Source of the DNA: Ascaphus truei
Lineage: Eukaryota > Chordata > Amphibia > Anura > Ascaphidae
Reading direction: 5' to 3'
DNA: 64,000 nt
NCBI GenBank assembly: GCA_036426205.1
Contig: CM071568.1
Coordinates: forward strand, 47,709,248 to 47,773,247
Shown: positions 44,003 to 56,027 of the stretch, piece by piece
How the letters are laid out: every line of letters starts with the position of its first letter
Position numbering within the stretch: the first letter of the stretch is position 1
Translations under genes and position numbers: made by a program
Notes under the pieces: generated by a model
What the model saw: only the letters and a program-made list of their open reading frames with translations
The model's database searches: none
What the model was told of the DNA's origin: nothing

Positions 44003-44880
44003 TGTATGTATGTATGTATGTCTTTATTTGTATAGTGCCATAAAATGTACATAGCGCTTCACAGTAGTAACACATGTCATATAAATAACAAATATAAATA
44101 ACAGATCATGGGAATAAGTGCTTCAGACATAATGTAAAAGTAACATTAAGGAAGGAGTCCCTGCTCCGAGGAGCTTACAATCTAATTGGTAGGTAGGGAG
44201 AACGTACAGAGACAGTAGGAGGGAATACTAGTAAGTGCGTCTGCAGGGGGCCAAGCTTTGTGTCATGTGTCATGATTATCCAGTGCTACTCATATGCTTC
44301 TTTAAGCAGATGTGTCTTAAGGTGGGTCTTAAAGGTGGATAGCGAGGGGGCTAGTCGGGTATTGAGGGGAAGGGCATTCCAGAGGTGTGGGGCAGAAAGT
44401 GAGAAAGGTTTAAGGCGGGAGAGAGCTTTAGATACAAAGGGGGTAGAAAGAAGACATCCTTGAGAAGAACGCAAGAGTCGTGATGGTGCATAGCGAGAAA
44501 TTAGGGCTGAGATGTAATGAGGGGCAGAAGAATGTAAAGCTTTAAAAGTTAGCAGTAGAATTGAGTGTGAGATACGCGATTTAATCGGAAGCCAGGAGAG
44601 GGATTTCAGCAGGGGAGACGCTGAGACAGATTTAGGAAAGAGTAGAGTGATTCTGGCAGCAGTGTTTAGGATAGATTGTAGGGGAGACAGGTGAGAGGTA
44701 GAAAGGCCGGACAGCAGGAGGTTGCAGTAATCGAGACGTGAGAGAATGAGGGCCTGAGTCAGAGTTTTAGCAGTTGAGTAACAGAGGAAAGGGCGTATCT
44801 TTGTGATATTGCGGAGGAAAAAGCGACAAGTTTTAGAAACGTTTTGAATATGAGTAGTTGTAATATGCAGTCACTCCGAT
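44003..44880 (-). mobile_element. L2-like LINE, RT C-terminal part and 3' tail
   Basis: Minus strand: ALILSRLDYCNLLLSGL, SASPLLKSLSWLPIKSRISH, LTFKALHSSAPHYISALIS, RLKPFSLSAPHLWNALPLNT and APSLSTFKTHLKTHLLKEAY, the standard end of L2-type ORF2. It is followed by a 3' UTR with TTAGATTGTAAGCTCCTCGG and a CATACATACATACA tail. Frame nearly intact; 5'-truncated at 44880. Confidence 0.9.
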
Positions 44881-45049
44881 GATGCAGGTTGTATCAGGTT
44901 AATCTCAGCATATTAAAGAGAAAAACATGCCAATGAAATCCTCAGGGGTAGGAATAAAGCAAGAAAGTAAGATGAAAAAAATACATTTAACAAAAATTAA
45001 AAAACAAACTGAGAGGTTGAGGGTTTCTCACAGTCAGAACAAAACAGAC

Positions 45050-45295
45050 ACTTATTCGGGGTACACAAATTCTGCCTTAGGCCCTCTGGAGATTGTCATT
45101 TCCACAACAAATCTTCCATTCACTCTAGGCTGTAGGACATCTCGACTCTCTTATGATGTAGCAGGGTTTTCTGCAGACGTTTCTGCAATTTCCATGGTAA
45201 GTGGAGAACTTCTTCTCTTTTTCTCGCTCTTTACTTTGGAAGGGGATACTGAGGTCACTTTCTTTGCTTGATACTCCTGTAGTTACTATACCCAT
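45050..45295 (-). pseudogene. Middle remnant of the coiled-coil ORF
   Basis: Minus strand encodes KVKSEKKRRSSPLTMEIAET, then LQPRVNGRFVVEMTISRGPK, which aligns with KSKRQKKKKKGSASLTVEGT and LQPRENGEFVLRVTEYPEGP at 13.8-13.96 kb. Stops interrupt it. Confidence 0.65.
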
Positions 45296-45435
45296 CATGC
45301 TTTTCTTGCTGTTGCACGTGAAAATATTCGGCATTCAGCGGGTCCTGCATCTATTATTATTTTCTGCACATTTAACAGGGTAGACTATGGTAACAGAATC
45401 AGTACCTTCTGTGGGTCAGAAGGGAGAAAAAAAAA

Positions 45436-45596
45436 GGGGGAGCACCGCAACAGGCACCAATTAAACACACTATTTGACAAATTACCGACGGGTACGAAAT
45501 GTGTCAGGGTGACTGCGGGGATGTGGTTTTCTTAATAAATCTTTTTTCACGGCTTCTATTGTCCAGCCTCCTCTTTGGTGCCTGTTGCTGTGCTCC
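45436..45596. repeat. Inverted-repeat-bounded insertion
   Basis: GAGCACCGCAACAGGCACCAA (45440-45460) faces TTGGTGCCTGTTGCTGTGCTC (45575-45595). Inside is GACGGGTACGAAATGTGTCA. About 160 bp, possibly a Penelope-type terminal fragment. Confidence 0.6.
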
Positions 45597-45881
45597 GCTT
45601 CTTTTCTCCCTTACTTCTATTCCAAGCACCAGCTGGAGCACATATTGGAGGGGGCTTCTCACAAACGCTGGTGTCGTCATTATCGTGGGATTACTGAGAG
45701 GATAAAACATGAGATCTTCGCTGTTAATTTATCCCATCTCTGTGCCCAACAGTTTCATTGGGGACAAGAGGTGTTGTTTGGGATTTTATCCAGATAGCGC
45801 AGGCTCACGTAGTTGGGCTCCAGCTGCGGGATTCTCTCCCCCCTTCTGCTCTGTCCTTCACCTGCTGAATCAGCGTATTAT

Positions 45882-46705
45882 TGTAACGCTTGGCCTGCCC
45901 ACAAGCCAGATGAGACCCCGGGACTGAGGTAGAAAGGAGAAATACCAACTCACACCAATACTAACAGTAAACAGGGGCACAGCCGGAGTGTGAAAGTAGT
46001 GTAGTTGGTCCAGGGAACAAAAATAGAAAGAGTACCATACTTGCCAACGCCAGCGTAGGAGGGTAAAGTCCGTAAGCCAATGGTCAAGGTGTAGGGAGAG
46101 TATGCGTGGTAGAGGGTCCATAAGCCTGGGTCCAAGGGATGTACTGTAGAAGACTGCAAGGTAGTGAGTCCAAAGACAAATCCAAAGGTACCAGAGAGCA
46201 GCGTATATAAAGTCCAAAGCCAAGATCAAAATCCAGGGAGGTCAGCAGAGAATCCAGGGACAGGAACAGGGACTGAAACACAAGAGAGCCAGGCAGAAGC
46301 AGACAGCCCCAAGGTACAGAAGCTATGCAGAGCAATGTGGTAATGGCGAGGGGAGACTAAATAGTGGGCTGGGACCTATCAGAGGAAAGGGAGGAGCGGA
46401 GGTGCGGCCCAAGGGAAGCTCCGATAGGGGAGAATATTCTGGGGGACGGACCTGGTGGAGCAGGGGCAGGGGAACGTGCCGATGCGTGCGCCACACCTGA
46501 GGAGGCGGGGTCAGGTTCCCGGCGCCAGTAAAGGGAATCCTGGGTCCGCGCGCACCCGTAAGGATGACGCGCGCGACCCGGAAGTGCGGGAGCAGCCGAG
46601 GGGGAGATGCCGAGGGCCGGGGCACGCCACCGGGGACCAGAGGCAGCAGAGAGAAGAGGTAAGAAGGCGCTGGTAGCGGGAGTCCACGCAGCGCGTGTCC
46701 TTACA
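45882..46705. mobile_element. Solo LTR (824 bp) with 5-bp duplication ATTAT
   Basis: TGTAACGCTTGGCCTGCCCA ... GCGCGTGTCCTTACA, flanked by ATTAT on both sides (45877-45881, 46706-46710). Rich in GAGTCC/AAGTCC phrases, with a TATATAAAG box near 46205. GC-rich half at 46380-46680. Orientation not certain. ORFs within it (for example 46323-46773) are not conserved proteins. Confidence 0.88.
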
Positions 46706-46805
46706 ATTATATGGGCACACTTCTCAGGAATACAAAGTCTAGCAGCGTGTATATCCTTCATCTTTTCAGGCACCCTATTGACTCTTTCACTTGTTAAAGA
46801 CTATG

Positions 46806-48349
46806 GGGCCTATGTACTAAGGGTTCATAAAAAAAAAAAAAGCCGGGCCATTTAAATCGCCGTTTTTATGAAAGCCTCAATTACCTGGGATAGCAAAATT
46901 CACAAAACGGGCGAGTAGCCAGCGGTGGGAAGATCGACCCACTGAAAAGGCCTTACCCGGCGAGTTTCTTCTGCTGCAGAGAGAGCCGCCTCTCCCTGTG
47001 CAAATCTCGCCCGAAAGTAATATTTTTTAATATTCATTTTACTACCAGTGTAGATGAGCAGTGGGTCTCCGGAGCACACGTTGATTTCAGGACCGGGGAC
47101 CCCCTGCTTCCCAAGATACAGGCCCCATTATTGGGTGTCGGTATCTCCTATGCTTTTGATTCCCATGGTCACATGATGCGGGACATTTCAATGCATAGGA
47201 GATACTGGCACCCCATAACGGGGCCTGTAACTCGGGAAGCAGGGGGTCCCTGGACATAAAATGAATGCGGTTCTGCTCCGGAGACCCCCTGTTCCCGCAC
47301 ATTAATAATAAAAATGACATTAAATCAGCTCCATTACCTTGGTGGATAGCCGCTAAGGCAATGAAGGGATTAAGGAACAACAGTAGATTTGTTAGGGGGC
47401 AGAGGGGGTGATTGAAGCCGGTACTTGGCCATTCATTCACCCCCTCTGCCACCAATAAACATTACAATATGTGCAAACTTCCAATACACAACCCACCCCC
47501 TGTGCCCCCACATAAAACCATCATTTATTTTTTATACACAGGATTGATACCAGAGGCCGGCGGGGGTCCCTGGGTTGTCCCCATGGGTGTCTGGGGATCC
47601 TCGAGTGGTCCCTGCTGGCCTGCAGGACCAATCCTGTTGCAAAAAAATTAATGTGGCATACATTTCAACAAATACACCGCCCCCGGCCTGCCCCCCCCCC
47701 CCCCCCAATGCCCCCCAAACACATACAGTACAGTAATGGGCAAAATAACTATTATCCAGATATGGATAATAGCTCATTTGCCTATTATTAAATCAAACAT
47801 TATGCAGCCAGCATAAATAAAATAAATAAACCTTTCAACTTACCCCTGACATCATGAAGGGCATCCTCATCAGCATACTGCAGGGCCATGTCCTCTGTTG
47901 CGAGATGGGACTTAGAAAAAATAATGCATTTTAATTGCATGGGCTTGATGCCCGGGGTCTCCGGTGTTGATATTAATGGATATCAGCTCCGGAGGCCCCC
48001 GGCACCAATCCGATTCAGGAAAAATGCATTAGTCCTGTCTCACCGCTTATCGGTAGGTTCTCACCACCTTCACGCCAACTTTTTCTGGCATGAGGATTTT
48101 GTGAGAAAATCACCGTTCTAGAGTCGCGATAGGCCTCGATAACCTAATAGCGACTACTAGAATTGCACGAGTTTCAGAACCAGGCAATAAGTGGCTTATT
48201 GCCACTCACTCTACGATTTTTTTTTTAAGGAATTTTTTGTGGCGATTCAGTCTTTTATCGCCCAATTATCGACCCTTACTGAATCAGAGAAGGCATTTTG
48301 GGCGATAAGTGCTCGATAAGTGGCTTATGAACGCTTAGTCCATAGGCCC
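46806..48349. mobile_element. Non-autonomous DNA transposon, 1544 bp, unclassified
   Basis: Ends GGGCCTATGTACTAAGGGTT and, inverted, GGGCCTATGGACTAAGCGTT (25-bp TIR, two mismatches), flanked by CTATG on both sides. If the outermost G/C pair belongs to the TIR, the duplication is only TAT. No transposase. Inside are a long hairpin (47095-47253) and GATAAG/CTTATC-rich ends. Confidence 0.8.
47095..47253. repeat. Hairpin, ~60-bp arms
   Basis: GGGGACCCCCTGCTTCCCAA ... GTATCTCCTATGC (47095-47153) faces GCATAGGAGATACTGG ... GGGAAGCAGGGGGTCCCTGG (47193-47253), about 85% paired, 39-base loop. Confidence 0.85.
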
Positions 48350-48641
48350 CTATGTGTATAGTCAGCACATCTCTGACATACATCAAGAGCATCGGCACAG
48401 GGGTTTCCCCATTATTTCTACCTTGTGTGGGTCAGACTGGGGCGTTTGTTGCTTTATCCAGCGCTGTGCAGCTTTTTCTGCCTGAATCTGTAGCTCTTTA
48501 TTCTGGTCACCTCTGCACAAGGTTCTTCTGTTTTTACTCCTCTTGTGCAAGCCATTGTCAGAACTGTGGCAAACAAATCACCAAAACATTTCCCTGACAG
48601 TCTCCGAGGCCCCTTTTGAAATTCGATTTACACCTCTCATC

Positions 48642-48657
48642 CCAACATCTGACACCA
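48642..48657 (-). promoter_or_regulatory. Primer-binding site of the older element
   Basis: Minus strand TGGTGTCAGATGTTGG two bases inside the LTR, the same spacing as at 12261. Confidence 0.75.
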
Positions 48658-48659
48658 TA

Positions 48660-49142
48660 TGTAGGAGATGTGCACAGAGGGTAAAACACCAGAGACGTTT
48701 TTTAGAAGAAAATAATTGCAGGCTTTATTAGCCAGCAGCTTTAAGCAGACAACAGCTTCATATCAACAAACAAAGCTAGAGCAGAAAATAACAACCAGGC
48801 CTAACCCCATGTTGGGGACTGACTAACACTTCAGCAGTCCCTATCTGAGGGCCGGAAGGCAAGGTATCTTACCAACCTTTGACACAAATCCATAGAGAGG
48901 TACCTGTAGACAGGGTGCTCTCCACATCAGTCCAGTGTCTGTGGAGTGCTCCCTCTGACGGGTTCCAGGTATCGGTGAACTAGAGATCCCCTGCAGTGTG
49001 TGGAGTAGCCTTTAAGCATGCTTGATGAGCCAGGTTTAGACAGTCAATAAACTCCTGCTGAAATTAATTAGCTCCCTGCTGGACTCATCAGCTAAAGACA
49101 GCCTTTATTTTTTAAGCCTTCAATGGGAAATGCCTCTTCACA
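48660..49142 (-). mobile_element. 5' LTR of the older coiled-coil element
   Basis: Plus strand TGTAGGAGATGTGCACAGAG ... CTCTTCACA, collinear with 43159-43673 but lacking about 30-40 bases in the middle. Confidence 0.82.
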
Positions 49143-49829
49143 GATGTCTGAAGGGTTCATCTAATGGAACTGTAACACCACTAAGGTCATTTCTGGTCCA
49201 CCACCCTCATGTGTTCCAGATGATGGTTGCCTGGATCACAGGTTAATAGAGAGCACTGCTCCTTGTAGAAAAAATGGGCTCCAATCAGGAACTTGCTGAT
49301 AAAACAGATTTTATTTTGGAATCACAAACAGCATCGCAGTCAGAGAAAAAGCAGTCCTCTAACATGTTTCATACACTAAGCGCTTTATAAAAGAGTGACA
49401 GGAACATCCCTATGCTGAGATATTGATATGCTCCAAGGTAGTCCACCGGATGTCCATAATCACCTGTCTTGGCAATTAAGCCTCAGCTGAGTAAAGATCT
49501 CCAGGTGTAGCATAATAGATCTACAGTACCATCAACATCCGTGAAAACGGAGTATCTGAGCATATCCCCTGAACACATACACATTACCCAATGGTGACAT
49601 TTAAAAAGATACTCGAACAAACAGAGTATCTGAAATAAAACAATATAATCTCCAGACATTTAAACTGTAAGATGCTGCCGTAACCTTATACAAAATCAAT
49701 AGTATTTTGATACAATTATACTATAGTCAGAAAGACTAGCAACATGCTGCATGTTTGTAAATTGATTGCAATGAAATGTATCATAGTAACTGCAATGACA
49801 GAAGAATCCAAGAGTATAAAGAATATATA
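49143..49829. other. Unrecognised sequence
   Basis: No gene or known repeat seen. TTTTATCAGCAAGTTCC (minus) near 49300 is of unknown meaning. Confidence 0.4.
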
Positions 49830-50533
49830 TGTAAAAGGGTATGTCCCATAATACCTCTCTTTCCCCCTTAATGCATCTGTTCTGTAAGCCCCTAGTACAT
49901 TCAGGGCAGTAACAGGTTAATCTATTGGCCACTGACCCCCTTTATGCTCCACTTGTAAGTGAAGGAAGTAAGGTGGTGACTCATGGCCTGTGTAGGCCTA
50001 TCAGAGATTGGTACAGTTCATGACCCCGCCCCTTCCAGAGACTTCCAAGTTGGAGTATCAAATTTAGGAGTCTTGCTCTGAAGCTGAAGGAGAGAGCATG
50101 GGCTGTGGGTCTCTCCCATTGCGCGGATGAGCTGGCCACCATCAAGACTAAATACCCCACTACTATTGGGGTATGCAACCTGCAGAAGTCTGGAACTTCG
50201 GAGATCATACTCTGCTGTATGAAGAGCTGCTGCAGTGATGCCAAATAAAGACCCATGTTCAATATACCTCTGCCTGGGTGTCAGTTCCTGGGCAGGAGGG
50301 GTAAATGGTGTTGTGGTGGGAACTGATGTCCTGAAACCCGGGAGCCTACTACAGCTGGAGGCGCTGTACCATGAAACAAAATTCCTGCAAGAGATCATAA
50401 GCCTGTCCTGTTGCCCCTTACCATCGAAGCTACTCAGTTCTCCTGAAACAACAGATATGCCTCAGCACCATACACACACACACCATGTAGTAGGCTGTAT
50501 AATCTCACAGAGGAGGGGGGAAACAGGGCTACA
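49830..50533 (+). mobile_element. Gypsy-type solo LTR (704 bp)
   Basis: TGTAAAAGGG ... GGGCTACA with TATA on both sides (49826-49829, 50534-50537). AATAAA at about 50245 is followed by CAATATACCTCTGCCTGGG and CTGGAGGCGCTGTACC, the same order as in the LTR at 11.1-11.6 kb. No internal region adjoins it. Confidence 0.75.
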
Positions 50534-50544
50534 TATACGCACAC

Positions 50545-50576
50545 ACACACACACACACACATATATATACACACAT
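50545..50576. repeat. (AC)n / (TA)n microsatellite
   Basis: Dinucleotide run directly after the solo LTR. Confidence 0.9.
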
Positions 50577-50723
50577 TCAGGATGTATACTCTCCCTGTTC
50601 CTTATATATGAATATAGAATGGATGAGGGAAGGGGGCACACCAATCTATACCCCTAAACCTAACGTCATGTGTTGGCTGTGGAACACTCTGTGTGGACAG
50701 GGGGGATGAATAATGAAGCTCCC

Positions 50724-51283
50724 TGTAAGATGTATGCAGTGGTATGCAAGAGAGAGACCATTTTTAAGGGGAAATTAAAATAAGGCTTTATTGCCTGTTC
50801 CTTTAAACAATACATCAAACAAAAATATACATAAATCAGTAAACACCTATGCCTGTGTAAGGGCTAACTTACTTCCCCAGTCCCTCTCTGCAGGGCCGTG
50901 GGGAGAAAATCCCCTCACCCACTTATCACCACAAAGTCTCAGCAGTATCTTAACGCAGGAGGCCCTTCAGGTCAGTGGTGTCCGGGGTAGGTGTCTGCTT
51001 GAGGGTCCAGGCATAGAGGTCTGGTCCCCTTTTTGTCTTGCTCCCAGAACACAATCCTCCTTTTCCTTATGCCAGCTCCCCTGTGAGCTAATGAATCTCT
51101 CTCCTTTTCCTTCTGTCAGCTCCTTTGTGGGCTAAGGAATCTCCTTCCTGTTTCTCAGACCAGGCTCTATCTAAAAGTCCTAATCAGCCAGGTAGGGTCT
51201 GGTTGATTGCCTGTGTGCAATTAACCAGCATACTGCTGGATTTAGAGGCAGTTTCTCTCCAACAGTGACAAGTCCCTGTTATA
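50724..51283 (-). mobile_element. Solo LTR of the coiled-coil element family (560 bp)
   Basis: Flanked by CTCCC on both sides (50719-50723, 51284-51288). On the minus strand it starts TATAACAGGGACTTGTCACT, comparable to TGTAACAGGGGAGTAATCCC at 11622, and near its end has AATAAAGCCTTATTTTAATT, comparable to AATAAAGCCTTATTATAATT at 12194. It ends CATCTTACA. Confidence 0.82.
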
Positions 51284-52324
51284 CTCCCAATAAAGATTTG
51301 GGAGGAGGATATTCTTGGCACCAAATCTCAAGTGCAATGAACGGGGGAGAGGGGTATATAAGCTGGATGGGTATTAACATTGTTTAACCACTTACCTGAG
51401 GAAAGGCTTTTTGGAGCCCGAAACTTATTTCTTTTGCATGATGTACTGAAAAGTAAATAGCGATTTGCACAAGAATATTTGACTACTCTCTTATCCTCTG
51501 AAAAGGAATCTACAGACCATGCGTCATACAAGTGTTGTGCTTTACCCTCTTCAACCTTTTAGTTCATTTTTTTTACTTGCCAACACGCAAATGAAGCCGG
51601 GTTGACAAGTAAGGCCTCAATCCCCAAATATGGAACTCCGAAAAGCAATGGCTCTCATTCTCCAAAGGCTGGATTGTCTTTGGGTTTGACAGCATTCAGG
51701 AAGGCATGAATGCCTATGGTGCTAGAAATACCAATAGGTTAAACAAAAGCTGTCATTCAAACCTAAATCTAGCTACCTATAACTGCCTGACTCAAATCAA
51801 GTGAACCAGCACTGCAAGAACTGGGGGACGAACTTGAAAAGATTAAATGGGATATTAGCGAAGCAAGAAAACATGAAGGCCCCATTGAGCTCAAAAGTTG
51901 GCACCTATTCTATTAGAGGTACAGATAATGGAAAATTCAGTGGAGTAGGCTTAATCATTAACAAGAGATGGAGAAAACATAGAAGTATGAAAGCTCATCA
52001 CAAAGAGCAGCCAGAATAGTCATTCAGTTAATAGATACAGGCTTCAAATAATCCAAGTGTATGCCCCAATATCCAGTCCCACAGACAATGAAGTGGAACA
52101 TTTCTACCTTGAAATCAACGAACAACGACAAAGAAAATTGTCACCTCAAGATCGTTATGGGATATTTCAATGCAAAGATTGGTGACCACAAGAAAGATGA
52201 ATTATCAGTTGGTAAGTATAGTTACGGTAACAAAAATTAACTCTGAGACAGATCGGTAGAACTTGAAGAATGAGACAACATTTACATTGTGAATTCATTC
52301 TCCAAGAAGAATCCATCATTTATA

Positions 52325-52513
52325 GTTGATACCTTTTTTATTTGAACTAACAACTGATATTATAAAACAAGCTTTCAAGAGTTCTGTCTTCCTCAGGTCT
52401 AGGTGGTCTTATATTAATTGTTAGTCCAAATAGAAAAGGTACTGTATCACCATTTACTGAAGTAATCATTTTCTCTGCACTATTGTAACTGGACTAACAT
52501 GGCTATTTCTACT
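52325..52513. mobile_element. Small insertion with Penelope-end-like sequence
   Basis: TTGATACCTTTTTTATTTGA, then AAGCTTTCAAGAGTTCTGTC with CTTCCTCAGGTC, and at the end AACTGGACTAACATGGCTAT. It interrupts the RTE endonuclease frame, which resumes at 52514. Confidence 0.5.
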
Positions 52514-53284
52514 TAATTAAAGAAGAATGCAAATAGAAAATGGACATAAAATGAAACCAAAACCGAAATGGACTATATCCGAGCTAACAAGAAACAGGTT
52601 ATTGAAGAATGCACAGTCCTTTATCGTTTTAACAAGAATGATCACCGATTGGTTGGCTGCAAATTATATTTGAATGAGAAGATGGAACGAAAACATATTA
52701 AAAAGATAAATAAAACTGAGATGAGATAAACAGGGATAGATGTACATATATATAGATATATAGTGTGTTAAAAAAATAAAATAAGTGTGCAACAGTAATG
52801 TTGATGTAATGATGGGTTACTCCACTGGTGTAAGTAAAACTGTGTGCACATCCCCCTCACTGCTCCCCTTTATTGTTTCTGTATTAATCTAACTCCCAAT
52901 CCCAAAGTCCTCTTGTTTTTTTGTACCCAAAAGATTGTGGAAATGAAAACTAATGTTTTTTTAAAAAAAAGGATACAAAAACAACATCAATGGCCCCAAG
53001 AAAAAGATAATTTTAACTAGAACTGAAAAATTGCTTCATCTTGCTCGAAATGCATGGGGACACTTTAACAAACAGTTATGAAGACCTTATGCAGACTTTA
53101 GTTGAAGGCCCGGAAACAAACTGGAGAAATCGCTGACAAAAAACAGGATGAGAAAATACCTGATGAAAGAGGAAGCAATTACCGAGGAGACAAGAAATGA
53201 AGCAATTCCAAAATCCAAGAACAAGAATTGATATGCAGAGTTGTACAAGACAAACCGAACTCGTGGAACTGATCATGTTAGGAA

Positions 53285-53640
53285 ATGTACTGTCGCGGCC
53301 GAGTTTATTCTTACATTTGCCCGGTCTCGGCCGCGACAGTAACCGGGCGCGCGCCGGGGTGTCCCGTGCGTGTGCCGAAGCCTCGGAGGAGCGGTCCTCC
53401 GATCGCGGCTTCCCCCTCCCCTCTCTGGGTCCGCCGGGTCCCCTGGAACCCCCCACCGCCGTCCCCCACATCGCGGGACACCAGGGCTCCCTCGGGGAGC
53501 CCTGGGCATGCGCGCATGGGGCGCAGGCACCCGATGAAGCGTGACCGCGCATCGGTGACGCGCGGCATGCCGAGGGGATTTGGCTAGCAAGCCGGGAAAT
53601 CTCCCGGCTTGCGGAACTAGCCCAATAAGAATAAAACGTG
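53285..53640. mobile_element. GC-rich insertion with terminal hairpin
   Basis: CTGTCGCGGCCGAG and CTCGGCCGCGACAG (53291-53339) form a perfect 14-bp stem around a 21-base loop. A second stem AAGCCGGGAAATCTCCCGGCTT lies near 53590. In between is about 75% GC sequence inside an AT-rich LINE. The overlapping arginine/proline-rich frames on both strands are composition effects. Class unknown. Confidence 0.65.
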
Positions 53641-55099
53641 TCGCCAGTGTAACCTGTGATATGGTGCAAACTGTCAAAGATAAAGGCTTAAAGAAGACTA
53701 AGCAGCGACTGATGATTAGGAAGAAGCAAATCTTTGCACAAACAATGGAAGACTGTTAACTCATCATAAAGAGAGTTGAGGACTTCTACATCAAATTGTA
53801 AAGGAACAGAGATAACACATGGCATAATCCAGCAGAGGACGAGTAAGAAGAAACCACCAATAATATAATGCGTCCTTCCAGAAGTGGCAAAAGCAACAAC
53901 ATCCATGAAGAATGGGAAGGCTCCCGGGAAAGATAGAATTACAACTGAATTTTGAAAGAAGCTGGGGATGAAAGATAAAATCCAAGCAAATTTTTTTACA
54001 TTCTGCTTGAAGAACAAGCAAATTCCATAACAATGGAGCAATGTCATACTTATCCGTATCCACAAAAAAGAAGACCTGAAGAATTACATACCAATCAGTC
54101 TACTTCCAATTGCTTAAAAGATTTTACTGAAGATACTAATCGACTGCAACGACCCTGGACTTCCCAAACCTAGAGAACAAGTGGGATTTTGCAGTTAATA
54201 CAACACAATGGACCACAGCGAAGTGGTACAGGAAGTAATTTCTACCTCTCAATTTAGGATTTTTCGATTATGAAAAAACATGGTCGTAAATTGATATTAT
54301 ACAGAATATTTATGAGAATGCCAAATCAACCATTACATTACATGAAGATAGAAGCAAGATAAGGATCACCAAGGAGGAGCGACAGGGGGACACCATGTCA
54401 AAGCTTTTTCACAGAAACATTTGAAGAATTGTTTAAGACATTGGATGGAGAACAAAAAGTAAACAAAATCAACAGTAAATATTAAGTGAACTAGGATTTG
54501 CAGATGAGTTATTTTTGCCACAAATACAGAAGACCTCCAGCAACGAATCTGAGAACTCGCCGAAGAAAATTGGCCTCCATATGAATCTCAGCAAGACCAG
54601 AGTGATGTACAAAAAATGTTTCAATGCCACAAATATTGAAATAAATAGAAAATAACTAGAAGTCAAAGACTATATCTAACAACAATGCATGGGAACTTTT
54701 TAAATTAAAATAAATAGGAGACCTTCAAATGTGCCTCAAGAGGAAAGTTTTTGACCAGTGTATTCTCACCCATAAATGTGAAATTTGGAACCTAATGCTA
54801 AGAATTTAGAAACTTAAGTCAACTCAAAGAAGTATGGAGAGATGGGTATTACCTGAGGAGACCTAGAAAGTCTAGTTTTGTGTATTTTCTTTAGAATTTT
54901 TTTTTTTATATTTACTATATACTTTTTTTCTTGTATGTTTTTTTCTCTCCAAGCATTTCTGTTGTTCAAGTGGACGAAGCAAAGATTACAAAGAAAAAAA
55001 AGACATAAGGGAAACGAAATATGCAATTCCTGCGACAAGTTTTTATAAAAATCTATTACAAAAAAATGATGGCAAAATGATGGAGAAAAAAAAACATTG

Positions 55100-55215
55100 G
55101 TTAGCACATTCACATGTCTCAGACAGATCTGCAGCCCTGCCTTTCCATATTACCTCTGCTTACCAATGCTTCCACGGTAGCCAGGGATTCTGGATAATGA
55201 CATGCAAATTAATGG
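55100..55215 (-). repeat. Copy of the hammerhead-bearing repeat family (tail part)
   Basis: Minus strand: ATTTGCATGTCATTATCCAG, CCTGGCTACCGTGGAAGCAT, GGCAGGGCTGCAGA, GAGACATGTGAATGTGCTAA. Matches the tails at 4.4 and 38.6 kb. Confidence 0.7.
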
Positions 55216-56027
55216 AAAGTATGTAAAGATTGCCTGAGAGCAGCAGCAGGTCACTCCTCAGAATCCGTGATAGAATTGGATGGCAGCAGGATTCATGGTA
55301 GTTCAATAAGTGATCTTATAGGAAAACAAACAAAAGGTCCAGATCTCAGACTAGCCTACATCAAGACATTGTTTCATTATCTGCATATTCAGATATTTTA
55401 TTTATTTATATATAGCAGTGGCTGGTCCAGCTATCTCTCTACCTTCCCCTGTCACTTAAGTTATAATAAAATGTAGACAGCGACAGGCTATCCTATGGGG
55501 TTTTTCCCCTCCTCATGCTGAATTCCTGAGCGACAGGAGTGGAGTTGACACAGGGATCTGTGATAGTCAATGGTGGTACAGATACTGGGCCCTCCCTCTT
55601 TGAGCTGCAGGAAGGAAGTTTCTAAATTATAGCTTGAAGTTCAGCCCCTTAGGGGTGAGACCTTCAGTTGGTTCCAGCCTGCCCTGCATAGGGTAGGATG
55701 TGTTGGAAATGTCTCCTCCCGGCCATGAGTGAGACATGTGCTCAGCCCCTCATGGGCTGAACACATAACCTAATCCAGCTAGGCCTCATCATTACCCGCA
55801 GGCCAGTACCAGAGATTGCGCTGTCACACATACATTGGGTGTATTTACTCCAGTGGACACCAGGTGGTTAGGTGCCCAGGGCACCTCAGTACTTTGGGGT
55901 AAAGCCCAATGGGGTGTGGACACGATGATATGGGGCATTGTGTGGGGGTACGGCCCTGTGAGGCCTGAGTGGTTCTATTATTCTTATGTGTTCAGTAAAC
56001 TTGTTAAAGCATACATGTGTATTTCTT

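Larger units (their letters stand above)
43159..49142 (-). mobile_element. Older relative of the coiled-coil LTR element, with nested insertions
   Basis: Minus orientation: 5' LTR 49142-48660, primer site TGGTGTCAGATGTTGG at 48657-48642 (tRNA-Leu type), internal region, purine tract AAACAGGGGAGGTA (about 43674-43687), 3' LTR 43673-43159. The internal region keeps two stretches matching the 11.6-16.6 kb element: around 45.05-45.29 kb (basic run and LQPRVNGRFVV) and at 43.62-43.83 kb (WRKGSNPS...SLPP). It is interrupted by an L2-like LINE, a solo LTR and an inverted-repeat transposon. No clear target duplication (GTTGC versus GATGT). Confidence 0.8.
51780..54880 (+). mobile_element. RTE-like LINE, heavily decayed
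   Basis: Endonuclease part: KIKWDISEARKHEGPIELKS, GKFSGVGLIINKRWRKH, IIQVYAPISSPTDNEVEHFY, IVMGYFNAKIGD, VGKYSYG, and after an insertion ANKKQVIEECTVLYRFNKND with HRLVG. RT part from about 53.65 kb: MKNGKAPGKDRITTEF, VILIRIHKKEDLKNYIPISL, PREQVGFCS, YNTMDHSE. Frames change repeatedly, so it is long dead. Insertions at about 52325-52513, 52735-52960 and 53285-53640 split it. Confidence 0.85.

Noticed and set aside
46323..46773. Proline-rich frames of 100-138 codons
   Set aside because: Inside the GC-rich half of a solo LTR with exact target duplication; no conserved protein pattern.
53076..53677. 197-codon minus-strand frame and its neighbours as a gene
   Set aside because: Spans LINE sequence and a GC-rich insertion; both strands are open because of composition.
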